Shown in pieces: positions 35,636 to 43,247 of a stretch of 64,000 nt of DNA (positions within the stretch are counted from its first letter, which is position 1; each line of letters opens with the position of its first letter). The stretch is taken from the NCBI RefSeq assembly GCF_030064125.1, contig NZ_CP125957.1:2852001-2916000 (forward strand), read 5' to 3'. The DNA is from Pseudomonas sp. G2-4 (GTDB lineage Bacteria > Pseudomonadota > Gammaproteobacteria > Pseudomonadales > Pseudomonadaceae). The notes beneath the pieces were generated by a model, which was not told the DNA's origin, did not search any database, and was given only the letters and a program-made list of their open reading frames with translations. Both the position numbers and the translations under genes were made by a program.

Positions 35636-37747
35636 TTGAATCGTTCCACCCCTCATGCTAATCGCAATGTCTTCATCAAGTGTGTATTGCCAACGTTGTC
35701 CTGCTGCTTCATCGCAAGCCCCGTATGGGCACAGGACACACTTGAACTGCCGGCCACCGATATCCAGGGCAGTCGCACCACTCAGGACGAGGGCTATACG
35801 GCGTCGCAAGCCAGCACGGCGAGCAAAAGCGACGTACCGATCAAGGAAGAGGCGCAATCGATCAATGTCGTGACCCAGCAGACCCTGGCCGATTACCAGG
35901 TGCGCTCCCTGGCCGACGCAATGAAGTTCGTCAGCGGTGTGAGCCAGGGCAATACCCTGGGAGGCTCGCGGGATTCGCTGGTCAAGCGCGGTTTTGGCAC
36001 CAACGACGACGGCTCGATCCTGCGCGACGGCGTGCGTTCGAACCTGGGGCACAACTTCAGCGCCACCACCGAACGGGTCGAAGTGCTCAAGGGCCCGGCC
36101 TCGATGCTGTACGGCGCGCTGGAGCCCGGCGGCCTGGTCAACGTCATCAGCAAGAAGCCCGAGTACACCCAGAGCACCACGTTGAGTGGTTCGGCCTACA
36201 GCGAAGGCGGTGGCACCATGGCCCTGGACACTACCGGCCCGCTGGGTGATACCGGCCTGGCTTATCGGCTGATTGCCGAGCGTGGGCATGAGGACTACTG
36301 GCGCAACTACGGGGTCAACGAGAGCACGTTGGTGGCCCCGTCGCTGGCTTGGACGGGGGAACGGGCTTCGTTGAATCTCAGCTATGAGTACAACGAATAT
36401 TCCAATCCGTTTGATCGGGGTACGGTGTTCCAGAACGGGCATCCTGCGGACATCGACTACGACAAGCGCCTCGATGAGCCGTGGGCCAAGAGCGTGGGGA
36501 TTCGCGAAACGGCTACGGCGCGGTTTGAGTATGCGCTGAGCGAGGATTGGAAAACGCGGGTCACCTATGGTTGGAACAATGATCGGTATAGCCTTTCAAT
36601 CGCGCAGCCGCGGATGACAAGCGGCGGTGTTTTTCAGCGTGCAGCCAACGGCGCGCACTACGACGATGAAACCCGCTACGCCAGTTGGGACTTCATCGGC
36701 AAGCAGGAGCTATTCGGTCAGCGTCATGACCTGTTGATCGGCGTTGATAACCAGGTATCCGATCAGTTCCGTGGCAAGACCTACCGTGGGGCCAATCAAG
36801 CGGGTTTCGACATCACAGCACCGGTGTACGGTGGTCTGGAAGAACCCAGCGTGATCAATCCAGGCCAAAGCAACTTGAGCAACAAACTGACTTCCAGCTC
36901 GGTGTACCTGAAGGACAACTGGCACCTCGATGATCGTTGGATTCTGGTCTTTGGTGGCCGCTACCAACATTACGATCAATACACCACGCAGGGGATGGTC
37001 GCGGCCCCGCCGGTTCGCGACGACAATGGCGATGCGTTTGTTCCATTTCTGGGGCTGGTCTATAAAGCTTCCGAGACCCTGTCGCTTTATGGCAACTACA
37101 GCCGGTCCTTCAAGCCCAACGATGTGGTCGACAAAGACAGTCGTACCTTCAAGCCGGAGGAGGGGCGGAGCTATGAAATTGGCGCCAAGTACGATCCTCT
37201 GCCGGGGCTGAACATCAATCTTGCCTTGTTCGATATCGTTAAAAAGAACGTGGTGACCACTGTTGACGACGTCTCCGAAGCCGCCGGCAAAGTTGGCTCC
37301 CAAGGCCTTGAGTTGGACATCACCGGCCGCCTGGCCGACCGTTGGGACTTGATAGGCACCTACGCCTATACCCACACCGAGATCCTGGATGACCCGAAAA
37401 ACGAAGGCCATCGCCTGCCCGACGCACCCAAGCACACCGCCAGCCTGTACCTGACCCACCAGCTGAACGTGCCCGCCGAATTCGGCGCCTGGCACGCCGG
37501 CGCCGGTGCGCGTTATGTTGGAGCACGCGCCGCGAATGCCGCCAACGACTTCTGGCTCAGCAGCTACACCGTCGCCGACGCCTTCCTGCGCTGGGAGTCT
37601 CCGGTGTTCGGGCACAAAACGTCGCTGCAGTTGAACGTAGACAACCTGTTCGACAAGCAGTACTACCCGTCGTCCACCGGCAGCCAGGTGCAAGTCAACG
37701 TCGGCGAGCCGCGTACCGCGCGTCTGAGTGCCAGCGTAACGTTCTGA
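35636..37747 (+). CDS. TonB-dependent siderophore receptor (ferrichrome-type)
   Basis: A 703-residue outer-membrane receptor. The start is taken as TTG 35636, giving a signal peptide (CVLPTLSCCFIASPVWA) and a mature N-terminus with a TonB-box-like segment. The plug domain carries VVTQQTLADYQVRSLADAMKFVSGVSQG and VEVLKGPASMLYGALEPGGLVNVISKKP, as in FhuA/FiuA-type receptors. The barrel ends with an aromatic residue (SASVTF). No signalling domain precedes the plug, so it lacks the FecI/FecR type of control. The AraC gene that follows is on the other strand, so the receptor is probably a separate unit. The ligand is likely a hydroxamate siderophore, by family only. Confidence 0.9.
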   Translation: MNRSTPHANRNVFIKCVLPTLSCCFIASPVWAQDTLELPATDIQGSRTTQDEGYTASQASTASKSDVPIKEEAQSINVVTQQTLADYQVRSLADAMKFVSGVSQGNTLGGSRDSLVKRGFGTNDDGSILRDGVRSNLGHNFSATTERVEVLKGPASMLYGALEPGGLVNVISKKPEYTQSTTLSGSAYSEGGGTMALDTTGPLGDTGLAYRLIAERGHEDYWRNYGVNESTLVAPSLAWTGERASLNLSYEYNEYSNPFDRGTVFQNGHPADIDYDKRLDEPWAKSVGIRETATARFEYALSEDWKTRVTYGWNNDRYSLSIAQPRMTSGGVFQRAANGAHYDDETRYASWDFIGKQELFGQRHDLLIGVDNQVSDQFRGKTYRGANQAGFDITAPVYGGLEEPSVINPGQSNLSNKLTSSSVYLKDNWHLDDRWILVFGGRYQHYDQYTTQGMVAAPPVRDDNGDAFVPFLGLVYKASETLSLYGNYSRSFKPNDVVDKDSRTFKPEEGRSYEIGAKYDPLPGLNINLALFDIVKKNVVTTVDDVSEAAGKVGSQGLELDITGRLADRWDLIGTYAYTHTEILDDPKNEGHRLPDAPKHTASLYLTHQLNVPAEFGAWHAGAGARYVGARAANAANDFWLSSYTVADAFLRWESPVFGHKTSLQLNVDNLFDKQYYPSSTGSQVQVNVGEPRTARLSASVTF

Positions 37748-37781
37748 CCACCGCTCAATTCATCCAGGCGCCAGGGTAAAC

Positions 37782-38747
37782 TCAACGGCGCTTGCCAAAG
37801 ACCGTCTTCGGCGATTTGCCGAAGAAGCGGGTGAATGCTGCGCTGAAATTATTCGGGAATTTGTAGCCTACCTTGTAAGCCGCCTGAGCGACCTGGCAAC
37901 CACTTTCCAGCAAGGTATAGGCCTTGCGCATGCGGATCTCATGCAGCATGCGGTGTGGCGTCGAGTTGAAACGGTGATGCAGGCCTTCCTTGAGCTTGAA
38001 CTCATTGAGCCCGACAGCGGCACACAAGTAGGGAATGGTCAGCGGCTGGTCCATTTGTTCGATCATGATGTCCCGTGCCTGGTCGAGCTTTTCGATGTCG
38101 CTGGCGCTGAATTGCGGGTTCTGGATGCAGGTGGGCGGGCTCAGCAGCTTCAGTTGTTCGGACAGCAGGCTGAGGGTGTGGATGTGCATGTCCAGCGCGC
38201 CGGTCGCACCCTGGTTGAGATAACGCGCCAGGGCGGTGGCGTGGCTGGCGCTGGTGGCCGAGGTTTTCTGGAAAGCCAGTTGGCGCACATTGCCATTGCC
38301 CAGTAACTGGCGGGTGCGCTGCTCGCCGATGTATCGGTTGAGCATGCTTTCACCGATCAGCAACCGGAGCTGGGATACGGTCGTCCCGGCCTCGTAGCAA
38401 CGCTCGCCAAGGCTCAATTGAAATGAAGTGATGGTGGTGTAGCCCGCTCGGAATGACACCGCCGAACCATCGGCGCCCTTGTAGCCGGAGTCGCCCTGCA
38501 TACCGAACGTGATGACCAGCATGTGGCGATTGTGAGGGCTGACGGTTTCTTCGATCAGATTACGCGTGGGGCGGTAGCGCGAGCGAACCACCATCAGGTC
38601 GTTGTCGACGAAATAGCGCTCGGAATAGCACTCGCCCAGTTCCCCCGGCAGTTGCTGGCGTGTCCAGCCACAGGCGTCGTTGCTGATCAGCCGCGAGTGC
38701 GTTGGCGCAACTCGATACGATTGGGAAATCTTCTGTAGGGCCGCCAC
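37782..38747 (-). CDS. AraC-family regulator of the metallophore cluster
   Basis: A 321-residue regulator. The GTG start at 38747 has an excellent AGGAGGA site seven bases upstream. The C-terminal 100 residues are an AraC-type double helix-turn-helix (LTIPYLCAAVGLNEFKLKEG and VAQAAYKVGYKFPNNFSAAFTRFFGKSP). The length and N-terminal sensing region fit the PchR type, which binds a ferric siderophore as coinducer. In the pdt cluster of P. stutzeri KC an AraC-type protein (PdtC) controls the pathway, and I propose the same role here. It is divergent from the second receptor gene, with an 8-11-8 palindrome and a Fur-like box between them. Confidence 0.88.
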   Translation of the reverse strand: MAALQKISQSYRVAPTHSRLISNDACGWTRQQLPGELGECYSERYFVDNDLMVVRSRYRPTRNLIEETVSPHNRHMLVITFGMQGDSGYKGADGSAVSFRAGYTTITSFQLSLGERCYEAGTTVSQLRLLIGESMLNRYIGEQRTRQLLGNGNVRQLAFQKTSATSASHATALARYLNQGATGALDMHIHTLSLLSEQLKLLSPPTCIQNPQFSASDIEKLDQARDIMIEQMDQPLTIPYLCAAVGLNEFKLKEGLHHRFNSTPHRMLHEIRMRKAYTLLESGCQVAQAAYKVGYKFPNNFSAAFTRFFGKSPKTVFGKRR

Positions 38748-38779
38748 TTTTATCGTCCTCCTGGGTTGACTCTGGCTTG

Positions 38780-38806
38780 CATATGGATTGATCCAGATTC
38801 CATATG
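38780..38806. promoter_or_regulatory. 8-11-8 palindrome in the araC-receptor intergenic region
   Basis: CATATGGA (38780-38787) and TCCATATG (38799-38806) are perfect inverted arms separated by 11 bases. The spacing places them one helical turn or two apart in the 157-bp divergent promoter region, suggesting an operator for the AraC protein or another dimeric regulator. Confidence 0.55.
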
Positions 38807-38813
38807 AACTACA

Positions 38814-38832
38814 TGATAACTATTCGCATTAA
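38814..38832. promoter_or_regulatory. Probable Fur box upstream of the metallophore receptor
   Basis: GATAACTATTCGCATTAAT matches the 19-base Fur consensus at 12 positions, with both outer parts (GATAA and CATTA) conserved. It is placed to control the receptor operon and perhaps the divergent araC gene. Confidence 0.7.
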
Positions 38833-38904
38833 TGAATACCATGTTTGCATCTCAACTGTCATCGTCAGAACGAGGCAGTCGTTGATTCATTGATGGGGAG
38901 TGCG

Positions 38905-40896
38905 ATGGTCAAGCCTGTATTGAAAGCCAGCGGTTACACGTTGTGCGTCGGCTGCTGTCTGGGCGCGGCAGTGAGTGCGGCGGCGCAGACCGAGTTGGCC
39001 CCGGTCACGGTCACGGCGAACAAGATCGAACAGGCCCAGGAAGCGGTTCCAGCCAGTCTCTCGGTGTTGACGGGCGAAGACCTGCGCAAGGGCAGCATCC
39101 ATGACCTGCAAGACCTGGCGCGGGCCACGCCTGGTTTTACCTTCCAGCCATTTGGCCAGTCGGGCACCAACCTGCCGGTGGTGCGCGGCCTGACCGCCAG
39201 CCCCACGGCGTTTTCTTCCTCGATGTTGATGCTGGTCGATGGCGTGCCGACCCTGATGGGGCAGGGTTTTGACCATAACCTGCTGGGAGTGGAGCGCATC
39301 GAGATTCTGCGCGGGCCGCAGTCGACCCTGTATGGCCGCAACGCTGAGGCCGGCGTGCTGAACATCCACACTCGCCAGCCCGATGCCCAGCCATACGCCC
39401 GGGTCGAAGCCGGTGGTGGCAGTCGCGACAGCCGAACCCTGGGCGTTGATGCCAGTACCGTACTGGTTCCTGAGACGCTGTTCGTCGGGCTTTCCGGGCA
39501 GTGGCTGGAGCAGGACGGCTACATCGACAACGATTGGCGCGGTGGCCAGGCCGATGATCGCGAACGGCACAGTGCACGCATGGCATTGCGCTGGACGCCC
39601 ACGCTGGCCACGGACATCAACTTGCGCTACAGCCGCCAGGATTATCGCGACGGCGGTTCCCAGTGGGGCCCGGCGGATTCATCCCGGCGCCTGGTGCGTT
39701 CCGGCACCTCGAGTTGGAACCATTCCAGCGGCCGCAGCCTGTCTTTGGACGTGCTGCATGAGTTCGAGTCAGGCTTGAAGCTGCGCTCGATCACCGCCCG
39801 CAATGACTTCTACGATCGGGTTCGCCAAGACACCGATTTCCAACCCGCCGACCTGTTTCACGTCGGCCGTGATTACCACTTCAGTACCTTGTCCCAGGAG
39901 TTTCGCCTGGAAGGCCAATGGAGCGAGAGCCAGTGGCTGCTCGGCGTCTATGCCGATCGCGATGACCATGACTTGTCCTACGAACAGAAACTGCCTGCCA
40001 GCCTGTCCCGCACGGATGTGCAACTGGGTGGCAATACCACGGCCTTGTTTGGTCAGTGGCTGATGCCCCTGGCCGAACGCTGGACCCTGACCCTTGGCGC
40101 CCGTGTCGAGCAGGACAAAGTGCACATCGATCCCCAAGGCGGCAGTCGCCAGAGCCAGCAGTGGCAACGCTTTACTCCAAAGGTTTCGCTGCAATACGAG
40201 TGGCAGCCGGATGCCTACCTGTACGCCAGCTATGCCGAAGGTTTCCGCGCTGGAGGCTTCAATGCCTTCTCCAGCGCCGCCGGTTACCCCGGCTATGACC
40301 CGGAAAAGGTCAAGACGTACGAAATCGGTGCCAAGGGCTGGCTGGACGACAAGCGCCTGCGCTATTCGGCGACCCTGTACTGGATGGACGTGCGCGACAT
40401 GCAGGTGCAGCAGCTGATCCAGCCGGGCGTGGTGTACATCACCAACGCGGCGTCGGCGCGCTCCACGGGGTTGGAGCTGGAAGCCGAATACCTCCTGGCC
40501 GACCACTGGACGCTGGTCAGTTCCGTGGGCCTGAACCGGACCCGTTTCGAGCGTTTCAGCGAGGGCGGCAGCGATTACCAGGGCAATCGCAACCCTTATG
40601 CCCCCGACTTTACCGCCCACCTGAGCCTGCGCTACGACGCCCCGGCCGGTTGGTGGGCCCAGGGCGGGGTGGATGGGGTCGGCAAGACCTACCTGGACTC
40701 GGCCAACCAGTACAGCCGAGGTGGCTATGGCCTGATCAACCTCAATGCCGGTTATGACTTCGGCCAGTACGGCATCAGTGCCTACGTGAAGAACGCCGCC
40801 GACAAGCGTTACGACGCTGTCGGCTATTTGAACGGCACCGCCCGGGTCTACAGCCCGCCAAGGGAAATCGGCCTGCGTGTGAGCTATGAACTGTGA
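38905..40896 (+). CDS. TonB-dependent receptor, first gene of the thiocarboxylate-type cluster
   Basis: A 663-residue outer-membrane receptor if begun at ATG 38905 (GGGGAG site just upstream); ATGs at 38893 and 38845 would lengthen it. A signal peptide (TLCVGCCLGAAVSAAAQ) is followed by a TonB box (LAPVTVTAN). The plug domain includes IEILRGPQSTLYGRNAEAGVLNIHTRQP and the barrel ends in RVSYEL. The type is that of receptors for small chelates rather than FhuA. It heads the series receptor, methyltransferase, MFS, TPP enzyme, reductase-aminotransferase. It probably imports the metal-loaded product, comparable to PdtK of the PDTC system. Confidence 0.88.
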   Translation: MVKPVLKASGYTLCVGCCLGAAVSAAAQTELAPVTVTANKIEQAQEAVPASLSVLTGEDLRKGSIHDLQDLARATPGFTFQPFGQSGTNLPVVRGLTASPTAFSSSMLMLVDGVPTLMGQGFDHNLLGVERIEILRGPQSTLYGRNAEAGVLNIHTRQPDAQPYARVEAGGGSRDSRTLGVDASTVLVPETLFVGLSGQWLEQDGYIDNDWRGGQADDRERHSARMALRWTPTLATDINLRYSRQDYRDGGSQWGPADSSRRLVRSGTSSWNHSSGRSLSLDVLHEFESGLKLRSITARNDFYDRVRQDTDFQPADLFHVGRDYHFSTLSQEFRLEGQWSESQWLLGVYADRDDHDLSYEQKLPASLSRTDVQLGGNTTALFGQWLMPLAERWTLTLGARVEQDKVHIDPQGGSRQSQQWQRFTPKVSLQYEWQPDAYLYASYAEGFRAGGFNAFSSAAGYPGYDPEKVKTYEIGAKGWLDDKRLRYSATLYWMDVRDMQVQQLIQPGVVYITNAASARSTGLELEAEYLLADHWTLVSSVGLNRTRFERFSEGGSDYQGNRNPYAPDFTAHLSLRYDAPAGWWAQGGVDGVGKTYLDSANQYSRGGYGLINLNAGYDFGQYGISAYVKNAADKRYDAVGYLNGTARVYSPPREIGLRVSYEL

Positions 40897-40906
40897 GCTG
40901 CGAATA

Positions 40907-41947
40907 ATGAATGGAATCGACCTGGCAACACCTCACCCCCTGCAACCCTACTGGGACCTGACCCTGGCCGGCGTGCGCGCCGACGCCCTGCGCATTGCGC
41001 TGGAGTGGAAGCTGTTCAACTTGCTGCAAGTGCCTGTCACGGCGCAGACCATTGCCCGCCAGTTGCAACTCGACCCCGTTAACACCGGTTACTGGCTGGA
41101 AGCGCTGTGGAGCATGGCATTGCTGGTCCGTGATCAACAGCAACCGCCGCGTTACCACAATGCCGCCGTGGCCCACGACTACCTGCGCGCCGAGGCACCG
41201 GACTACTGCGGCGATGCGTGGACGTTCCGCCTGCGCGGGCTTCGCCATTTCGGTGGACAGTTGGGCGACCAGGTACGGGCGGGCCAGCCCAGCGGGCAGG
41301 CGCCGAACGTGGCGACCACCATTGAGAACTGGACGGCTGCCGCGCGTCTGCAACTGGCCCAGGAACAACGGGCCGTCACCGTAGAGGTGGCGTTGCGCCT
41401 GATGACACGGATTCCCGAGTTCGCCCATGCCCGTCGATTCCTGGACCTGGGGGGCGGGCCAGGGCTGGTAGCGATTGCATTGGTCCGGGACAACCCGTCA
41501 TTGAGCGGTGAGGTGTTCGATTTTCCCCAGACCGTCAGCGTGGCGGCGGAAAATATCAGCAAGGCCGGCCTCCAGCAGCGCCTCACGGTCCGTGGTGGGG
41601 ACCTGGCAAACGATGACATCGGCGAGGGTTATGACCTGATCTGGTGCTCCTCGGTGCTGCACTTTGTCCCAGACCTGGCGACGAGCCTGGAGAAAATCCA
41701 CGCGGCGCTGCGTCCCGGCGGCGTACTGGTCAGTGCCCATGCCGAGGTCCCGCTGGACCCGGAGCTGGCCCAACGGGTTATGCCTTATTACCTGTCGATG
41801 CAGATGCTCGGCCGCCAGGTCACCCCCGCTGGAGGGCTGACCGAAGCATTGACCCAGGCTGGGTTTGTCGATATCGACCATTATCCTGAAGTGGCCTTTG
41901 CGGTCGCGCCGGTCGCGGTGCAAGTGGCGCGTCGGAGCGGGCTATGA
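40907..41947 (+). CDS. SAM-dependent O-methyltransferase (hydroxyindole/caffeate type)
   Basis: About 346 residues. The start is either ATG 40886, overlapping the receptor gene by 11 bases, or ATG 40907; neither has a strong ribosome site. The N-terminal winged-helix dimerisation domain (about 15-110) resembles plant-type O-methyltransferases. The SAM-binding motif is FLDLGGGPGLVAIALV, followed by the acidic residue in EVFDFP, and the later motif is CSSVLHFVPD. Such enzymes methylate hydroxyl or thiol groups of aromatic or heterocyclic compounds. Here it could methylate a ring hydroxyl or a thiocarboxylate. It overlaps the MFS gene by ATGA. Confidence 0.85.
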   Translation: MNGIDLATPHPLQPYWDLTLAGVRADALRIALEWKLFNLLQVPVTAQTIARQLQLDPVNTGYWLEALWSMALLVRDQQQPPRYHNAAVAHDYLRAEAPDYCGDAWTFRLRGLRHFGGQLGDQVRAGQPSGQAPNVATTIENWTAAARLQLAQEQRAVTVEVALRLMTRIPEFAHARRFLDLGGGPGLVAIALVRDNPSLSGEVFDFPQTVSVAAENISKAGLQQRLTVRGGDLANDDIGEGYDLIWCSSVLHFVPDLATSLEKIHAALRPGGVLVSAHAEVPLDPELAQRVMPYYLSMQMLGRQVTPAGGLTEALTQAGFVDIDHYPEVAFAVAPVAVQVARRSGL

Positions 41948-43236
41948 AAGGCGAGGAAAGCGCCCGCATGTGGCGGCTCCAATGGCTGTTCGGCTGGCTC
42001 CATTTCGTCCTCGCGGTGCCCAGCATCTACCTGCTGCTGGGGCTTCCACTGGTCATGCGTGAACATGGCTGGTCCGGCACCGACATCGGGCTGTTCCAAC
42101 TGACGGGGCTGCCGGCGGTGTTCAAATTCCTGCTGGCCTTGCCCGTGCAGCGCTATCGGACGGTTCGAGGCCATTATCGTCTTTGGGCGCTGGTGCTGTG
42201 CCTGCTGCTGGCGCTGTTGCTGGTGCTGGCCAGCCAGCAGGCGATCACCGCCAATCGCCTGTTCTTGTTCGGCCTGGCTTTCGCCGCCGGCGTACTGGCG
42301 ACCTGGGCCGACATCCCAGTCAATGCCCTGGCTATCAAGCTATTGCCACAAACGCAGCGATTGCGCGCCGGGGGGATCCGTTCGGCAGCGCTGTTTCTCG
42401 CTGCGATTGTGGGCGCCGGCGTCATGCTGTTGGTGCAGGCGCGCTGGGGCTGGCAGGCGCCATTTCTGTTGATGGCTGCAGGGTTGCTGCTGGCGCTGCC
42501 ATTTCTTTGGCTATTGCATGAGAGCGTGGTTAGCGATGAAGGCCTCCAGGACGCCAAGCCATCGCAGGTCGATTGGTCGGGTTTTTTCAGGCAGCCCGGT
42601 GCACGTCTTTGGATCTGGCTGCTGCTCAGCGGTTTTCCCTTTCTCGGTGCCGCGTGGCTGTACCTCAAGCCACTGTTGCTGGACCAGGGCATGCCTGTGC
42701 AGGAGGTGGCCTGGATTGCGGGTGTCGGCGGTGGCGTGGTCGGCGCCCTGGCGAGCGTACTGGGCGCAAGGCTGGTGCAGCGCCTGGGCCCGGCATGGGT
42801 GACGCCGTGGTTCATGGTTGGTGCTTTGTTGGCGCTGTTGGCATTGACGGGCGCGGTCTGGCTCCAGGTCTCGAAGCCGTGGTTGGTGGCGGCGGTTTAT
42901 CTATTGGCCACGGCCATGGGCGCGGTGTCGAGCCTGATGTTCGGTCTGATGATGTTTTTCTCCCGCCACCACCACCAGGCCAACGACTACGGCCTTCAGG
43001 CCAGCCTGTTTGTACTCACGCGTCTCTTGGTGCCGATCGGCGTCGGCGTGTTGCTCGACCGCAGTGGCCCGGCGGGAATGCTGGCTGGCCTGTGCCTGGC
43101 AATGCTCGGCGTATGCGTCCTGGCGATGGCTGCGCGGGGCTCGATTGCCCAGGTCACGGCGGATGCCTGTGTCCCCATCGGCCGGGCTGACCGAGTCAGA
43201 GAAAAACACGCCCCCTCAATCAGTTCGACCCAATAG
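41944..43236 (+). CDS. MFS transporter (AmpG-like), first of two in the cluster
   Basis: A 430-residue, 12-helix major facilitator protein related to AmpG/PAT-type permeases, with the loop VGVLLDRSGPAG near the C-terminus. It starts at an ATG overlapping the methyltransferase stop. A transporter is part of known thiocarboxylate siderophore clusters (PdtE in the PDTC system). With the TonB receptor it could move the ferric complex across the inner membrane, or export the product. Direction cannot be read from sequence. Confidence 0.87.
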   Translation: MKGEESARMWRLQWLFGWLHFVLAVPSIYLLLGLPLVMREHGWSGTDIGLFQLTGLPAVFKFLLALPVQRYRTVRGHYRLWALVLCLLLALLLVLASQQAITANRLFLFGLAFAAGVLATWADIPVNALAIKLLPQTQRLRAGGIRSAALFLAAIVGAGVMLLVQARWGWQAPFLLMAAGLLLALPFLWLLHESVVSDEGLQDAKPSQVDWSGFFRQPGARLWIWLLLSGFPFLGAAWLYLKPLLLDQGMPVQEVAWIAGVGGGVVGALASVLGARLVQRLGPAWVTPWFMVGALLALLALTGAVWLQVSKPWLVAAVYLLATAMGAVSSLMFGLMMFFSRHHHQANDYGLQASLFVLTRLLVPIGVGVLLDRSGPAGMLAGLCLAMLGVCVLAMAARGSIAQVTADACVPIGRADRVREKHAPSISSTQ

Positions 43237-43247
43237 GAATGGAGTCC

